A stretch of DNA of 12,101 nucleotides, from NCBI GenBank assembly GCA_018820745.1, contig JAHJNP010000239.1:1-12101 (forward strand), read 5' to 3'. Made by a program: the position numbers and the translations under genes. The DNA comes from Gammaproteobacteria bacterium. GTDB lineage: Bacteria; Pseudomonadota; Gammaproteobacteria; Burkholderiales; Thiobacillaceae. Position 1 is the stretch's first letter. Each line of letters begins with the position of its first letter. Below the pieces are notes generated by a model, which saw only the letters and a program-made list of their open reading frames with translations, ran no database searches and had not been told where the DNA came from. This document shows, piece by piece, positions 1 to 7,623 of this stretch.

Positions 1-277
1 AATCGACGATGAAGGTCTCGCCGGTTTTCGCCAGATGGATCAGCATGAAGCCGCCGCCGCCGATGCCGGACGACTGCGGCTCGACCACGTTCAACGCGAA
101 CTGCACCGCCGCTGCCGCATCCACGGCATTGCCGCCCGCCGCCAGCATGCGCGCGCCGGCAGCGGCCGCCGCCGGGTGCGATACCGCCACCACGCCGTCG
201 GGCGAGGCGGCCAGCACCGAGGTGGAAAACAAAGCGAAGAGCGCGAGCCAGCGCATGCAAAGCGAGCGGAGGGACAT
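1..277 (-). CDS. ggt: Gamma-glutamyltransferase, N-terminal part (runs off left edge)
   Basis: Periplasmic gamma-glutamyltransferase cleaves the gamma-glutamyl bond of glutathione and related compounds. It is made as one chain that cuts itself into two subunits. Only about 92 codons are visible. They begin with a probable signal peptide (MSLRSLCMRWLALFALF, cleavage likely after STSVLA) and then the conserved family start: a VVAVSHPAAAAAG stretch, then GGNAVDAAAAVQFALNVVEP and QSSGIGGGGFML. These match the known large-subunit N-terminus closely. The autocatalytic Thr and the small subunit lie outside the window. The start is ATG at 275-277; a second in-frame ATG at 254-256 would give a shorter signal peptide, and neither has a clear Shine-Dalgarno sequence. 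It is the first gene past the end of the integron cassette array and lies on the same strand as the cassettes. Confidence 0.93.
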   Translation of the reverse strand, partial: MSLRSLCMRWLALFALFSTSVLAASPDGVVAVSHPAAAAAGARMLAAGGNAVDAAAAVQFALNVVEPQSSGIGGGGFMLIHLAKTGETFIVD

Positions 278-563
278 GGATGTCGGCGAATAACGGGAGG
301 CCCCAAGCCTGCACCGGTTTGGCCGCACGCGTCAATGCGCGGGCTTCGATGGCCAGTTCTGAAGGAGCCGGGGTCATTGTCAGGCTTCATCTGCTGACGC
401 AATGACAGGCCCGTGCCGGTATCGGAAACCGACGGAATTCACGCTCCCGGCCGGAAGCCGAAGTTCAGGTTGAGGTGCCAGACCGTCTCTTGTTCGGCCA
501 TTGCGGCCGGTCAGGCTGACTACTCCATATGACCGGTGATCGCCACTTAACGGTCAAAGCGCC
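278..563. other. Non-coding flank between ggt and the cassette array
   Basis: There is no convincing gene here. On the minus strand this is the upstream region of ggt and should hold its promoter, but I cannot point to good -35 and -10 boxes. A short inverted repeat (GTCATTG at 373-379, CAATGAC at 400-406) could form a weak stem. A 20-residue minus-strand reading frame at 439-501 is too short to call. Beyond the R' box of the last attC (564-570) I see no further complete attC, so the array appears to end here. Confidence 0.6.
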
Positions 564-635
564 ATTCAACGTACGAATTCAGCGGGCGGCAAAAAGCGCA
601 GCTTTTTGACGGTCCGCTGGAATGACTGGTTATGC
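564..635 (-). other. attC recombination site of cassette 2
   Basis: Read on the minus strand, the site starts with an R'' box GCATAAC (635-629) and ends with an R' box GTTGAAT (570-564), which fits the GTTRRRY consensus. Between them, CATTCCAGCGGACCG and GCCGCCCGCTGAATTC form the imperfect L''/L' arms. The centre is a perfect hairpin, CAAAAAGC-TGC-GCTTTTTG (590-608). That folded architecture, the 72-base length and the position just after the cassette 2 stop codon (640-642) identify it as an attC. Recombination would occur between G and TT of the R' box. Confidence 0.85.
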
Positions 636-639
636 GTTT

Positions 640-1077
640 TCAATCCACCACCTTTAGCTTTACAGCTGCACCGTCTGGGAGACCATGTGTCTGCTTTGCG
701 ATGTCGCCTGAAATACGCACGAGTTCGACCAAAGGGGCTGTTGCGATATTGTCACCACCGTACTCGCCCCCCAGCAGACCAGGAATCTTGAGGCAATATT
801 TTCGGCCCTCAGATAACGGCCCGCATTTCTCGCGTGCAAGTTCAACGAGCGCACGCATGTACCAGTCGTGCAAGAACTCTTGGTTGGTTGATAGCGCATC
901 CAGTTCTTGGCGGTTGGCAGCGACCACGCTGCAGGAGCAATCTTCTGGGCAAAGGCGCCAGTATTTCCCCTCAGCATCTTTGACCATGAGATTTCCGAAG
1001 TCGTTTTCGCCGACGACTTCAACGGGGTCAAGCCCGACCCAACTCCAAGACTGACGAATTTCATCGACGAGGTTCAT
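640..1077 (-). CDS. Cassette-encoded protein, Tdi1/DUF1851-like (possible T6SS immunity protein)
   Basis: A 145-residue soluble protein with no signal peptide or membrane segment. It begins MNLVDEIRQSWSW and carries in order an ENDFGN..V.D..GKYWRLCPEDCSC block (about residues 24-49), a LSTNQEFLHDWYM block (62-74) and a GPLSEGRKYCLKIPG..GGEYGGDN block (86-109). The end is LPDGAAVKLKVVD. From memory this pattern belongs to the DUF1851 / Tdi1 C-terminal family. That family includes immunity proteins to type VI DNase effectors, but most members are uncharacterised and are often found as orphans. No toxin gene is adjacent. The ATG is only 3 bases past the R' box of the preceding attC (1081-1087) and has no Shine-Dalgarno sequence. 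This is common in gene cassettes. Transcription probably comes from upstream in the array. The family call is fairly firm; the immunity role is inference. Confidence 0.8.
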   Translation of the reverse strand: MNLVDEIRQSWSWVGLDPVEVVGENDFGNLMVKDAEGKYWRLCPEDCSCSVVAANRQELDALSTNQEFLHDWYMRALVELAREKCGPLSEGRKYCLKIPGLLGGEYGGDNIATAPLVELVRISGDIAKQTHGLPDGAAVKLKVVD

Positions 1078-1080
1078 GAC

Positions 1081-1160
1081 GCATAACGTTGAGCTTGAGG
1101 GGCGCGGAAACAGGCGGCGGAGCCGGCTGTTGGAGCGTCCCTCTCGAAGTGTGGTTAGGC
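1081..1160 (-). other. attC recombination site of cassette 1
   Basis: On the minus strand the 80-base site runs from R'' GCCTAAC (1160-1154) to R' GTTATGC (1087-1081). The two boxes pair in six of seven positions. The inner arms CTTCGAGAGGGACGC and GCGCCCCTCAAGC pair with bulges. The centre has a further AACAG...CTGTT stem with a GC-rich tip. The TAA stop of the PEP-CTERM gene (1155-1157) lies inside the R'' box, and the ATG of the next cassette gene follows R' after 3 bases. Both are typical cassette packing. Confidence 0.9.
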
Positions 1161-1697
1161 ATAAGCCTTGCTGAGACGAAGGGCAATACCCAAGATGCCC
1201 AGACCAGCTAGCATGAGCACTGAAGCAGATGGTTCTGGAACAACTGCTATGTGCACAGGACCGCCGCTGTTGAAACCATAAGGTTGAATATAGAGATCGT
1301 TGAAGATGAAGTCGTAGCTTCCAGTTGGAACCGCGCCAATGAGTGGTGATACGGTATAAACAGTAAAGTAGAAACTCTCTCCCGGGTTGAGACTGTGGCC
1401 GGGAAGGGTCGCAATGGTCGGACTTTGATCGACCGAGAACACATCAAAAGGCCTTGAGTCGGACGCACCTATGAACATACCGACTGGGAACACACACAGT
1501 GGGCAAGGTTCATAAATTGACAGCACCGACGTGGAGGTAGAAAGGTTGGTAATCTTGCCAAGGACCGAAAAAGACTCGGTAGGCCCAATGACAATGTTGG
1601 GAGTTTCAATAACGAAATCCCAGTCCACCTGTGCGTTGACAGCAGGTGCAAATAGCTGGAGCACAAAGACAATAGCGGCGTACAGCAGGCGTTTCAT
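1155..1697 (-). CDS. Cassette-encoded exported PEP-CTERM protein
   Basis: A 180-residue protein of unknown function. It has a signal peptide (MKRLLYAAIVFVLQLFAPAVNA, residues 1-22) and a roughly 125-residue extracellular part rich in Ser, Thr, Pro and Phe that reads as beta-sandwich-like. The C-terminal PEP-CTERM sorting signal is VPEP at 153-156, then a hydrophobic helix (about 158-173) and a short basic end, RLSKAYA. PEP-CTERM proteins are processed by an exosortase (EpsH family) and usually reach the surface or exopolysaccharide matrix of biofilm-forming Gram-negative bacteria. A CPLC motif (65-68) could form a disulfide. ATG at 1695-1697 is chosen over the upstream in-frame GTG at 1763 because it starts a clean signal peptide and has a GGAG box 6 bases upstream. 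The last codons and the stop run into the attC. It is the first cassette after attI, the best-expressed position in an array. Confidence 0.85.
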   Translation of the reverse strand: MKRLLYAAIVFVLQLFAPAVNAQVDWDFVIETPNIVIGPTESFSVLGKITNLSTSTSVLSIYEPCPLCVFPVGMFIGASDSRPFDVFSVDQSPTIATLPGHSLNPGESFYFTVYTVSPLIGAVPTGSYDFIFNDLYIQPYGFNSGGPVHIAVVPEPSASVLMLAGLGILGIALRLSKAYA

Positions 1698-1703
1698 TTT
1701 CTT

Positions 1704-1707
1704 CTCC
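1704..1707 (-). promoter_or_regulatory. Ribosome binding site of the PEP-CTERM cassette gene
   Basis: GGAG on the minus strand, within GGAGAAG, lies 6 bases before ATG at 1695-1697. It decides this start over the GTG at 1761-1763, which would put 22 extra residues in front of the signal peptide. Confidence 0.75.
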
Positions 1708-1811
1708 AAGGTTGATTCGGGCGCGATCACCTTACTTATCCGACATGACGAGGGCGTTACCACGAGGGTGCCTAACAGTTATTCAAGAGACCCATGGGCC
1801 CGGACATTTAT

Positions 1812-1908
1812 TAATATAGAGACAGCGGCAAACATGATTTAATGTGTTGATTGTTATGAATATTCCACAAGACCGGTCTCTATATTACGTTATGAAAAAG
1901 GAGACCGG
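1812..1908. repeat. Nested inverted repeats upstream of intI
   Basis: A perfect 12-base inverted repeat pairs TAATATAGAGAC (1812-1823) with GTCTCTATATTA (1876-1887). The right arm overlaps a second perfect inverted repeat, CCGGTCTC (1873-1880) with GAGACCGG (1901-1908), loop 20 bases. The two stems share 1876-1880 and cannot form together. GAGAC also occurs at 1787-1791, and GGTCTCTAT recurs at 1996-2004 inside intI. The repeats could be integrase or regulator binding sites, or alternative folds of the leader RNA. The repeats are certain; the function is unknown. Confidence 0.7.
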
Positions 1909-1946
1909 CAGCTGATGGATTATGCTCCCGTTTTTTTCCCTCAACT

Positions 1947-1951
1947 AGGAG
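1947..1951 (+). promoter_or_regulatory. Ribosome binding site of intI
   Basis: AGGAG lies 8 bases before ATG at 1960-1962. This spacing fixes the original intI start and shows that the next reading-frame break, in the run of four G at 1962-1965, lies within the second codon region and not upstream of the gene. Confidence 0.75.
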
Positions 1952-1959
1952 CTAACCTC

Positions 1960-2925
1960 ATGGGGTCAACCCACCCCACCCCGTCTACTGGATCAGGTCT
2001 CTATCGTTTGCCGCCGGCGCCATCTCAGCCCACGCACAGAGGACCGTTACTGGATCCGGCAATACATTTACTTCAACGACAAGCAGCACCCCAACATCCT
2101 GGGTGGGGCTGAAGTCGAGGCTTTTCTGAATCACTTGGCGGTCGAGCGTCGGGTTGCGGCATCTACCCAAACGCAGGCACTGAATGCCCTCGTATTCCTC
2201 TATGACTCGGTGCTGCAGAAGCCGTTAGGAGAGCTTGCAGGGCTCAAACGTATCCAGCGACGCCATCGAGTGCCCGTCGTGTTGAGCCGTGAGGAGGTGA
2301 AGGCGGTCCTGGAGCAAATGACTGGGGTTCCGCGCCTGATGGCGGAACTGATGTACGGGGCGGGGTTGAGGGTGGGCGAATGTGTGACGCTCCGCGTGAA
2401 GGACATCGACTTCTCCTCTGGAGCCCTCAACATCCGGGATGGCAAAGGGGGCAAGGATCGCACGACCCTGCTGCCGCTGCTTTTGCATGCGCCGCTGAAC
2501 CAACACTTACTGCGGGTGGCTGAACTCCATAAGCGAGACCTCTCTCATGGTGCTGGGCTCGCTCCCATGCCAAGCGCGCTGGCCCGAAAATACCCATCTG
2601 CCTCATCTCTTCCTTCGGGTGGCAGTTTGTCTTTCCGTCCACGGTGCTGCGTCCCTGGGGTGAAAGTGGGCGCCTGGCCCGCTGGCATACCTCGGATTCG
2701 ACCATACAGCGGGCATTTCGGGACGCGAAGAACCGGGCCGGGATTCACAAACACGCCAGCGTCCATACGCTCAGACATTCGTTCGCAACGCACCTGCTGG
2801 CATCAGGGACGGATATCCGCACGATCCAGCTATTGCTCGGCCACCGAAGTTTGCAGACGACCATGATCTATACGCATGTAATCCAAGTCACCAAATCTGT
2901 GACAAGCCCATTTGATAATCTCTAG
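1960..2925 (+). pseudogene. intI: Integron integrase IntI, inactivated by two frameshifts
   Basis: IntI is the tyrosine recombinase that captures and excises cassettes at attI and attC. Read through both breaks, the product is about 320 residues, normal for the family. In order it shows PPRLLDQV and LSPRTEDRYWIRQYI (N-terminal core-binding part), EVEAFLNHLAVER, catalytic Arg in GAGLRVGE, Lys in DGKGGKDR, the IntI-specific ALARKYP patch with [30 protein letters not shown] and the nucleophile Tyr in MIYTHV. Break 1 is one extra G in GGGG (1962-1965); removing it gives MGQPTPPRLLDQ. Break 2 is an extra CT in TCTCT (about 2606-2610); removing it gives KYPSASSSFGWQ. Between E and W of the RTE..Y..W motif, two residues are missing compared with IntI1. 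All catalytic residues survive, so inactivation looks recent, or the breaks are sequencing errors. From the true ATG only about 50 residues would be made. Confidence 0.9.
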
Positions 2926-3171
2926 GTAGGCTGGGGGGGCGGTGCGAAGCCGCCTTCCGTGACATCCACCGCGGATGTTCGATTGAATTCGCACCGTTCA
3001 CGATACTGCCGAGGTGACCAGCCCGACTGTCCGTTCATGGCCTGGTTGCCGTCAATCATAGTGGGTTGCCACTGAGTCCGCTTTGGCCGAACAGAAGACG
3101 TTGACGTGTCGAGTAGCCGAGAGAAGCTTGTCGACGCTGCGCGACGGCACCAATGAGAGATAGGACAGGGA
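2926..3171. other. Non-coding stretch between intI and parC
   Basis: These 246 bases lie between the 3' ends of two convergent genes. I see no gene or attC. Two small inverted repeats are present: GGCGGT/GCCGCC (2938-2954) just after the intI stop and ACATCC-ACCGC-GGATGT further on. A 45-residue minus-strand frame ending at 2922 has no supporting feature. Confidence 0.6.
2938..2954 (+). terminator. Possible terminator hairpin after intI
   Basis: GGCGGT (2938-2943) and GCCGCC (2949-2954) can form a tight stem around a GCGAA loop, with one G-T pair, 12 bases after the intI stop codon. It has no U-tract, so it is at best a weak or Rho-assisted terminator. Confidence 0.3.
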
Positions 3172-3182
3172 TCAATCTGTCC
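3163..3182 (-). terminator. Possible terminator stem-loop at the parC stop codon
   Basis: On the minus strand GGACAG (3182-3177) and CTGTCC (3168-3163) form a 6-pair stem that straddles the parC stop codon (3172-3174), followed by TATCTCTC. The stem is short and the T content poor, so this may be a chance pairing. Confidence 0.3.
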
Positions 3183-5553
3183 AGAGCCTGCTCGCGACCA
3201 TCCCTTTTTCGAGGAGGCTGCCTTTCTTCGCTCGGTGGGTCCGGTAGCGTTCCAGGTTCTCGCCCGAAAGTTTCAGCCTGCCGCTGCGCTTGCCCTTTCC
3301 GGCGCCTTCCACCATGAGGGTCTGGCCGTCGAATACGGTCAGCGCCGTCATCTTTTCACCCGCGTCGAGCTTGATCAGCTGCACGCCCTTGCCGCCGGTG
3401 CCTTCCTTGACTTCTTCGATGGGGAACACCAGGGCCTTGCCGTTGCTTGCCGCAACCGCAACCCAGTCGCCCGTTGTCGGGGCCGGAGGCAGGGGAATTT
3501 GGCCATCCTCGACCGTCATGAACGCCTTGCCAGCCCGTTGCCGGGACATCATGTCGGCACACTTGGCAATGAATCCGTAGCCCACCGTGGTGGATGCCAG
3601 CCAGCGGGATTCTGGCGGCGCCGAAAGGGCATGAATCAGCTTCGCGCCCTTGGCCAGATCAACGAGACTTGTGAACGGAACCCCATCGCCGCGACCGGAG
3701 GGCAAGTCGGAGATGCGAAGCGTATACGTGCGGCCGCTGCTGTCCATGAGGATGAGCGGATTCACCGTCCGGGTTTCGATAACCGCCATTTCTCCATCGC
3801 CCGCCTTGTACTGGATGGATGCCCGGTCGACACCATGGCCTTGCCGGGTGCGAAGCCAGCCATTCAGTGACACGATGACGGTCACCGGTTCGTCCACCAT
3901 GGACTCTTCGCTCGTCGTTGAGGCGGTCACCGACTGCGCTGCCTCGATGCGGGTGCGACGGTCATCGCCGTATTTCTTCATGTCGGCGCGGATCTCGTCG
4001 ATGACCAGAGACGTCAGGGCATTGCCGTCGCCCAGGATGCGGTTGAGTTCGTCGCGTTCGCCGATCAATTCCTTCAATTCCTTCTCGATCTTGATGGATT
4101 CAAGCCGGGCGAGCTGACGCAGGCGAATGTCCAGGATGTCATCGGCCTGCACCTCGGTGAGGTCGAAAGCGGCCATCAGGTCGGACTTCGGATCGTCCGA
4201 CTCGCGAATGACCCGGATCACCTCGTCGATGTTCAGGAGGATGGTCAGTCGTCCTTCCAGGATGTGGACGCGCCGGTTCACCACTTCGAGCCGATGCTGG
4301 CTGCGGCGTCGCACGGTGTCGACCCGGAAGCCGGCCCATTCGGCGATCAACGCCACCAGACCCTTCTGGCCGGGACGGCCATCCCGGCCGATCACCGTGA
4401 GGTTGACCGGCACATTGGTTTCCAGACTGGTCTGGGCCAGGAAAAAACGCATGAAGGTCTCGGGATCGTGGTTCCGTGAGTTGGGTTCCAGGACCAGGCG
4501 AACCGGATTTTTCTCGTCTGATTCGTCGCGTGTGCTGTCCAGGAGGGCGAGGATCGCCTGCTTGAGGTTCTTCTGTTCCGGCGACAGTTCCTTCTTGCCT
4601 GTCTTGGGTTGCGGGTTGGCCAGCGCCTCGATCTGGGTCAACGCCTGGGCGGTGGAAACGCCAGGCGGCAGTTCGGTGACCACGATTCGCCATTGGCCGC
4701 GTGCAAGCTGCTCCACCGTCCATTGCGCACGAACGCGCACACTGCCGCGCCCCGATTCATACACCGCGCGAAGATCTGCGGAAGAGGTGATGATCCGCCC
4801 ACCGCCGGGGAAATCGGGGCCGGGCACAAGAGAAAGAATGCCGTCGAGGCTGATCGCGGGTTTTTTCAGGATGGCGATGGCCGCGGAACCGAGTTCGCGC
4901 AGGTTGTGGGAGGGAATCTCGGTGGCCATGCCGACGGCGATGCCGGACGCCCCGTTGGCCAGGAGCATGGGCAGCCGGGCCGGAAGCAGGGCGGGTTCCT
5001 TGAAGGCGCCGTCGTAGTTGGGCACGAAGTCCACTGTCCCCATGTCGATCTCCGACAGGAGCAGTTCGGCGACGGGTGTAAGGCGGCTTTCCGTGTAGCG
5101 CATCGCTGCCGCGCCGTCGCCGTCGCGCGACCCGAAGTTGCCTTGGCCGTCGATCAGCGGATAGCGCAGGGTGAAGCCCTGGGCCATGCGGACCATGGCG
5201 TCGTAGACGGACTGGTCGCCGTGAGGATGGAGCTTGCCGATCACGTCGCCCACCACGCGGGCAGACTTGACGTGCTTGGTACTGGACGTCAGACCCATCT
5301 CGCGCATGGAGTAGAGGATGCGGCGTTGAACGGGCTTCATGCCGTCCTCGACGTAGGGCAGCGCACGGCCCTTCACCACGCTCATCGCGTATGCCAGGTA
5401 GCAGCGCTCAGCATAAATGCCCAGTGGCAGCCCTTCTTCACCACTCAAACCGTCGTCACCGGAAGACGGCGGGGGAGGTGGCGTGGACGGAGAAGACGTT
5501 TCATCCGGGTTGCCGAAGAGATCCAGGGTGTGGGTTTCAACCGCCTTGGTCAT
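3172..5553 (-). CDS. parC: DNA topoisomerase IV subunit A
   Basis: ParC is the DNA-cutting subunit of topoisomerase IV, which separates linked daughter chromosomes. The 793-residue product has a proline-rich N-terminal tail (about 20-36), then the winged-helix and tower core. This core shows [29 protein letters not shown] and the quinolone-contact segment [12 protein letters not shown], with catalytic Tyr153 in [13 protein letters not shown], then [19 protein letters not shown] coiled region follows ([31 protein letters not shown]), then a GyrA-like C-terminal beta-pinwheel. It is ParC rather than GyrA because of its pairing with ParE and because the C-terminal part lacks a recognisable GyrA box. 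Positions equal to E. coli Ser80 and Glu84 are Gln114 and Asp118. The ATG overlaps the parE stop as ATGA (5550-5553), so the two are translationally coupled. Confidence 0.97.
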   Translation of the reverse strand: MTKAVETHTLDLFGNPDETSSPSTPPPPPSSGDDGLSGEEGLPLGIYAERCYLAYAMSVVKGRALPYVEDGMKPVQRRILYSMREMGLTSSTKHVKSARVVGDVIGKLHPHGDQSVYDAMVRMAQGFTLRYPLIDGQGNFGSRDGDGAAAMRYTESRLTPVAELLLSEIDMGTVDFVPNYDGAFKEPALLPARLPMLLANGASGIAVGMATEIPSHNLRELGSAAIAILKKPAISLDGILSLVPGPDFPGGGRIITSSADLRAVYESGRGSVRVRAQWTVEQLARGQWRIVVTELPPGVSTAQALTQIEALANPQPKTGKKELSPEQKNLKQAILALLDSTRDESDEKNPVRLVLEPNSRNHDPETFMRFFLAQTSLETNVPVNLTVIGRDGRPGQKGLVALIAEWAGFRVDTVRRRSQHRLEVVNRRVHILEGRLTILLNIDEVIRVIRESDDPKSDLMAAFDLTEVQADDILDIRLRQLARLESIKIEKELKELIGERDELNRILGDGNALTSLVIDEIRADMKKYGDDRRTRIEAAQSVTASTTSEESMVDEPVTVIVSLNGWLRTRQGHGVDRASIQYKAGDGEMAVIETRTVNPLILMDSSGRTYTLRISDLPSGRGDGVPFTSLVDLAKGAKLIHALSAPPESRWLASTTVGYGFIAKCADMMSRQRAGKAFMTVEDGQIPLPPAPTTGDWVAVAASNGKALVFPIEEVKEGTGGKGVQLIKLDAGEKMTALTVFDGQTLMVEGAGKGKRSGRLKLSGENLERYRTHRAKKGSLLEKGMVASRLWTD

Positions 5554-7514
5554 ACGTCAGCCTCCACCAGATTGCCCTTCGCTTCCATCCAGTCGCGCCG
5601 ATCGGCGGCAGCGCTCTTGCCCATCAGCATGTCGAACAGCTTCAGCGCCTCGTGCATTTCGTCGGCTGTGGCGAGCACCGGAAGGACGCGCCGGGTGGCC
5701 GGGTCCATCGCGGTTTCACGAAGCTGGGACGGGTTCATCTCGCCCAGGCCCTTGAAGCGACCGACCTCGATCGCCTCAGGCTTGATTCCGTCCAAAGCGA
5801 GGCGGTCCTTGATCGCCACCAGCTCGCCGTCATCGAGGGCGTATTGGCGGCGGGCGGGTTTCTTGCCCTTGGCCGGCGAGTCCACCCGGTAGAGGGGCGG
5901 CTGCGCCACATAGATGTGCCCCTGCTCGACCAGCTTCGGAAAGTGGCGGAAGAAGAGCGTCAGCAGCAGGGTGGAAATGTGCGCGCCGTCGACGTCGGCG
6001 TCGGTCATGATCACGACCTTGTGGTAGCGCAGGCCGGCGAGGTCCGGGTTGTCCCCCAGCTTGTGCCGCTCCACCCCGAGCGCGACCGCGATGTCGTGGA
6101 TTTCCTTGTTGGCGTAGAGCGCGTTGGGGTCGGTTTCCCATGAGTTCATCACCTTGCCCCGCAAGGGCAGGATGGCCTGGGTTTCGCGGTCCCGTGCCTG
6201 TTTCGCACTGCCGCCGGCGGAATCCCCCTCGACGAGGAATATTTCACGAATAACCGGGTCGTCCGTGGCGGCGTCCGAAAGCTTGCCGGGCAGCACAGCG
6301 ACCCCGGAGGTTTTCCGCTTCTCGGTTTTCTGGGCGGATTTGAGACGGTTCGCTGCTGCCTTGGCCGCCATCTCGGCGATGGCCTTGCCATACTCCACGT
6401 GGCCATTGAGCCAGACTTCGAAAGGATCGCGACTCATTGTCGAAACGAGCTTCACCGCCTCGCGTGAGTTGAGCTTTTCCTTCACCTGGCCCTGGAACTG
6501 GGGGTCAAGCAGTCGCGTGGAGAGAACGAAGGACATGCGCCCCGTGACATCTTCCTGGCGCAACTGCACACCGCGCGGAAGCAGCGCGTGATGTTCTGCA
6601 AATGACTTCACCGCATCGAAGACGCCGGCGCGCAGACCGGCCTCATGGGTGCCGCCCTGCAGGGTCGGAATCAGATTGACGTAGGATTCAGAGAAGCTAC
6701 CGGATTCCGCCCAGGTCACCGCCCAAGCCGCACCTTCGCCCTTGGCAAACCCGTTGGTGCCGTCCGCGTAGGACTCGCCAGCGAAGACAGGAACCAAGGC
6801 TTCGTCAGGGGGGACCTGTTCGGACAGGTAGTCGGACAGCCCGCCTTGGTAGCAATAGACTTGCTCATCCACAGCGTCGTTACGTTCGATCTCCAGCCGG
6901 AAGGTGACGCCAGGCAGCAGTACGGCCTTGGCGCGCAGCAGACGAGCGAGTTCACGCTCGGGGATTTTGGGAGAGTCGAAGAAGACCGGGTCGGGCCAGA
7001 CCTGAATCGTTGTGCCCGACTCTTTCCTGGCGCACTTGCCGACGACAGCGAGCTTCTTGCTGACCTTTCCTCCATCCGCAAACACGACTTCATTGATCTG
7101 GCCGTCTCGTTTCACCGTCACGGTTAGACGGGTGGAGAGGGCATTGGTCACCGAGACGCCAACACCGTGCAGGCCACCGGAGAAAGCGTAAGCCCCTTCG
7201 CCGGAGGTTTTATCGAACTTGCCCCCGGCGTGCAGACGGGTCAGCACCACCACGACCGTGGGCTCTTTTTCCTGAGGATGGAGGTCTACAGGGATGCCTC
7301 GTCCATCATCGCTGACCCTGACAGAGCCATCCACACACAATCGGACACCGATCTGGGTGGCATGCCCCGCCAAAGCTTCATCTGCTGAGTTATCGATAAC
7401 CTCCTGGATGACATGAAGTGGACTATCGGTCCGTGTGTACATGCCGGGGCGAGCCCTGACGGGCTCAAGTCCTTTGAGAACCTTGATCGAATCTGCGTTG
7501 TAATCCTTGGCCAT
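5550..7514 (-). CDS. parE: DNA topoisomerase IV subunit B
   Basis: ParE is the ATPase subunit of topoisomerase IV. The 654 residues contain a GHKL ATP-binding domain: [15 protein letters not shown] (catalytic Glu38, Mg-binding Asn42), [10 protein letters not shown] (68-77) and the [15 protein letters not shown] loop (113-127). A transducer domain follows, then a TOPRIM domain with [15 protein letters not shown] (about residue 430), PLRGK and [10 protein letters not shown] (about 503), which supply the metal-binding acids. The C-terminus has the [19 protein letters not shown] block common to GyrB and ParE. The length and the absence of the roughly 170-residue GyrB insert point to ParE. The ATG at 7512-7514 matches the family N-terminus [20 protein letters not shown], although the Shine-Dalgarno sequence is weak. 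The 109-base gap to trhP must hold its promoter unless it is read through from trhP. Confidence 0.97.
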   Translation of the reverse strand: MAKDYNADSIKVLKGLEPVRARPGMYTRTDSPLHVIQEVIDNSADEALAGHATQIGVRLCVDGSVRVSDDGRGIPVDLHPQEKEPTVVVVLTRLHAGGKFDKTSGEGAYAFSGGLHGVGVSVTNALSTRLTVTVKRDGQINEVVFADGGKVSKKLAVVGKCARKESGTTIQVWPDPVFFDSPKIPERELARLLRAKAVLLPGVTFRLEIERNDAVDEQVYCYQGGLSDYLSEQVPPDEALVPVFAGESYADGTNGFAKGEGAAWAVTWAESGSFSESYVNLIPTLQGGTHEAGLRAGVFDAVKSFAEHHALLPRGVQLRQEDVTGRMSFVLSTRLLDPQFQGQVKEKLNSREAVKLVSTMSRDPFEVWLNGHVEYGKAIAEMAAKAAANRLKSAQKTEKRKTSGVAVLPGKLSDAATDDPVIREIFLVEGDSAGGSAKQARDRETQAILPLRGKVMNSWETDPNALYANKEIHDIAVALGVERHKLGDNPDLAGLRYHKVVIMTDADVDGAHISTLLLTLFFRHFPKLVEQGHIYVAQPPLYRVDSPAKGKKPARRQYALDDGELVAIKDRLALDGIKPEAIEVGRFKGLGEMNPSQLRETAMDPATRRVLPVLATADEMHEALKLFDMLMGKSAAADRRDWMEAKGNLVEADV

Positions 7515-7585
7515 TCTTTGCTTGTCTCATGAATCAAAAGCTTGCAGTAACGTTTGCTGGCTGCACCCACGTGCGCGGCTCATTT

Positions 7586-7613
7586 GCATGGCTGGGCGTT
7601 AGGCCGACCATGC
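7586..7613 (-). terminator. Hairpin after trhP, possible terminator
   Basis: On the minus strand GCATGG (7613-7608) pairs with CCATGC (7591-7586), with an inner GGC/GCC pair around a CTAAC loop. It begins about 10 bases after the trhP stop codon. It has no U-tract, so intrinsic termination is uncertain. Confidence 0.35.
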
Positions 7614-7623
7614 TCATGCAGAC

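Larger units (their letters stand above)
1770..1959 (-). promoter_or_regulatory. attI recombination site and intI/cassette promoter region
   Basis: This AT-rich stretch separates the divergent intI and cassette 1. On the minus strand it ends in AATAAC-T-GTTAGGC, whose GTTAGGC (1776-1770) is the attI R box joined to the first cassette. Integron attI sites normally occupy the 60-70 bases before this box and are bound by several IntI monomers. The cassette promoter Pc and the intI promoter should also lie here. AT-rich stretches that could serve as -10 elements are present, but no promoter stands out. I looked for the LexA palindrome CTGT-N8-ACAG that controls many integrases and found none. Nested inverted repeats in this region are listed separately. 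Confidence 0.65.
564..2925 (-). mobile_element. Chromosomal integron: broken intI, attI and two gene cassettes
   Basis: The element has all the parts of an integron in the standard order. The integrase gene (1960-2925, plus strand) is divergent from a cassette array on the minus strand. The attI/cassette crossover is at GTTAGGC (1776-1770 read on the minus strand). Cassette 1 spans 1087-1775 (689 bases) and cassette 2 spans 570-1086 (517 bases). Each holds one gene followed by one attC. The array sits between ggt and parC, and its cassettes look AT-richer than the flanking chromosomal genes. There are only two cassettes and the integrase is frameshifted, so the array is probably now static. 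No transposase or class 1 integron 3' conserved segment (qacE-delta, sul1) is present, which argues for a sedentary chromosomal integron and not a clinical mobile one. Confidence 0.88.

Noticed and set aside
439..501. Minus-strand 20-residue frame ending in a barrel-like LNLNFGF stretch
   Set aside because: Too short, stop codon immediately upstream, no ribosome binding site. It might be a remnant of an outer-membrane protein end but cannot be supported.
1695..1763. GTG start at 1763 for the PEP-CTERM cassette gene
   Set aside because: It would put 22 polar residues before the signal peptide and lacks the GGAG box that precedes the ATG at 1697.
1777..1959. LexA operator upstream of intI
   Set aside because: No CTGT-N8-ACAG palindrome found on either strand, so SOS control is not supported.
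2922..3059. Minus-strand 45-residue frame between intI and parC
   Set aside because: No ribosome binding site, no recognisable motif, overlaps the intI tail; likely chance.
5194..5217. Gln and Asp at the ParC positions equal to E. coli Ser80 and Glu84 (quinolone contact)
   Set aside because: As far as I recall Gln and Asp here are normal in many betaproteobacterial ParC proteins, so this is not evidence of selected resistance.
4609..5892. Long plus-strand frames opposite parC, parE, nnrS and the SQR-like gene
   Set aside because: These are antisense shadows of high-GC genes with low-complexity Arg/Ala/Gly-rich products and no family resemblance.
7598..7604. GTTAGGC, an attC-type core box, between trhP and parE
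   Set aside because: No matching R'' box or L''/L' arms around it; it is explained by the hairpin after trhP.
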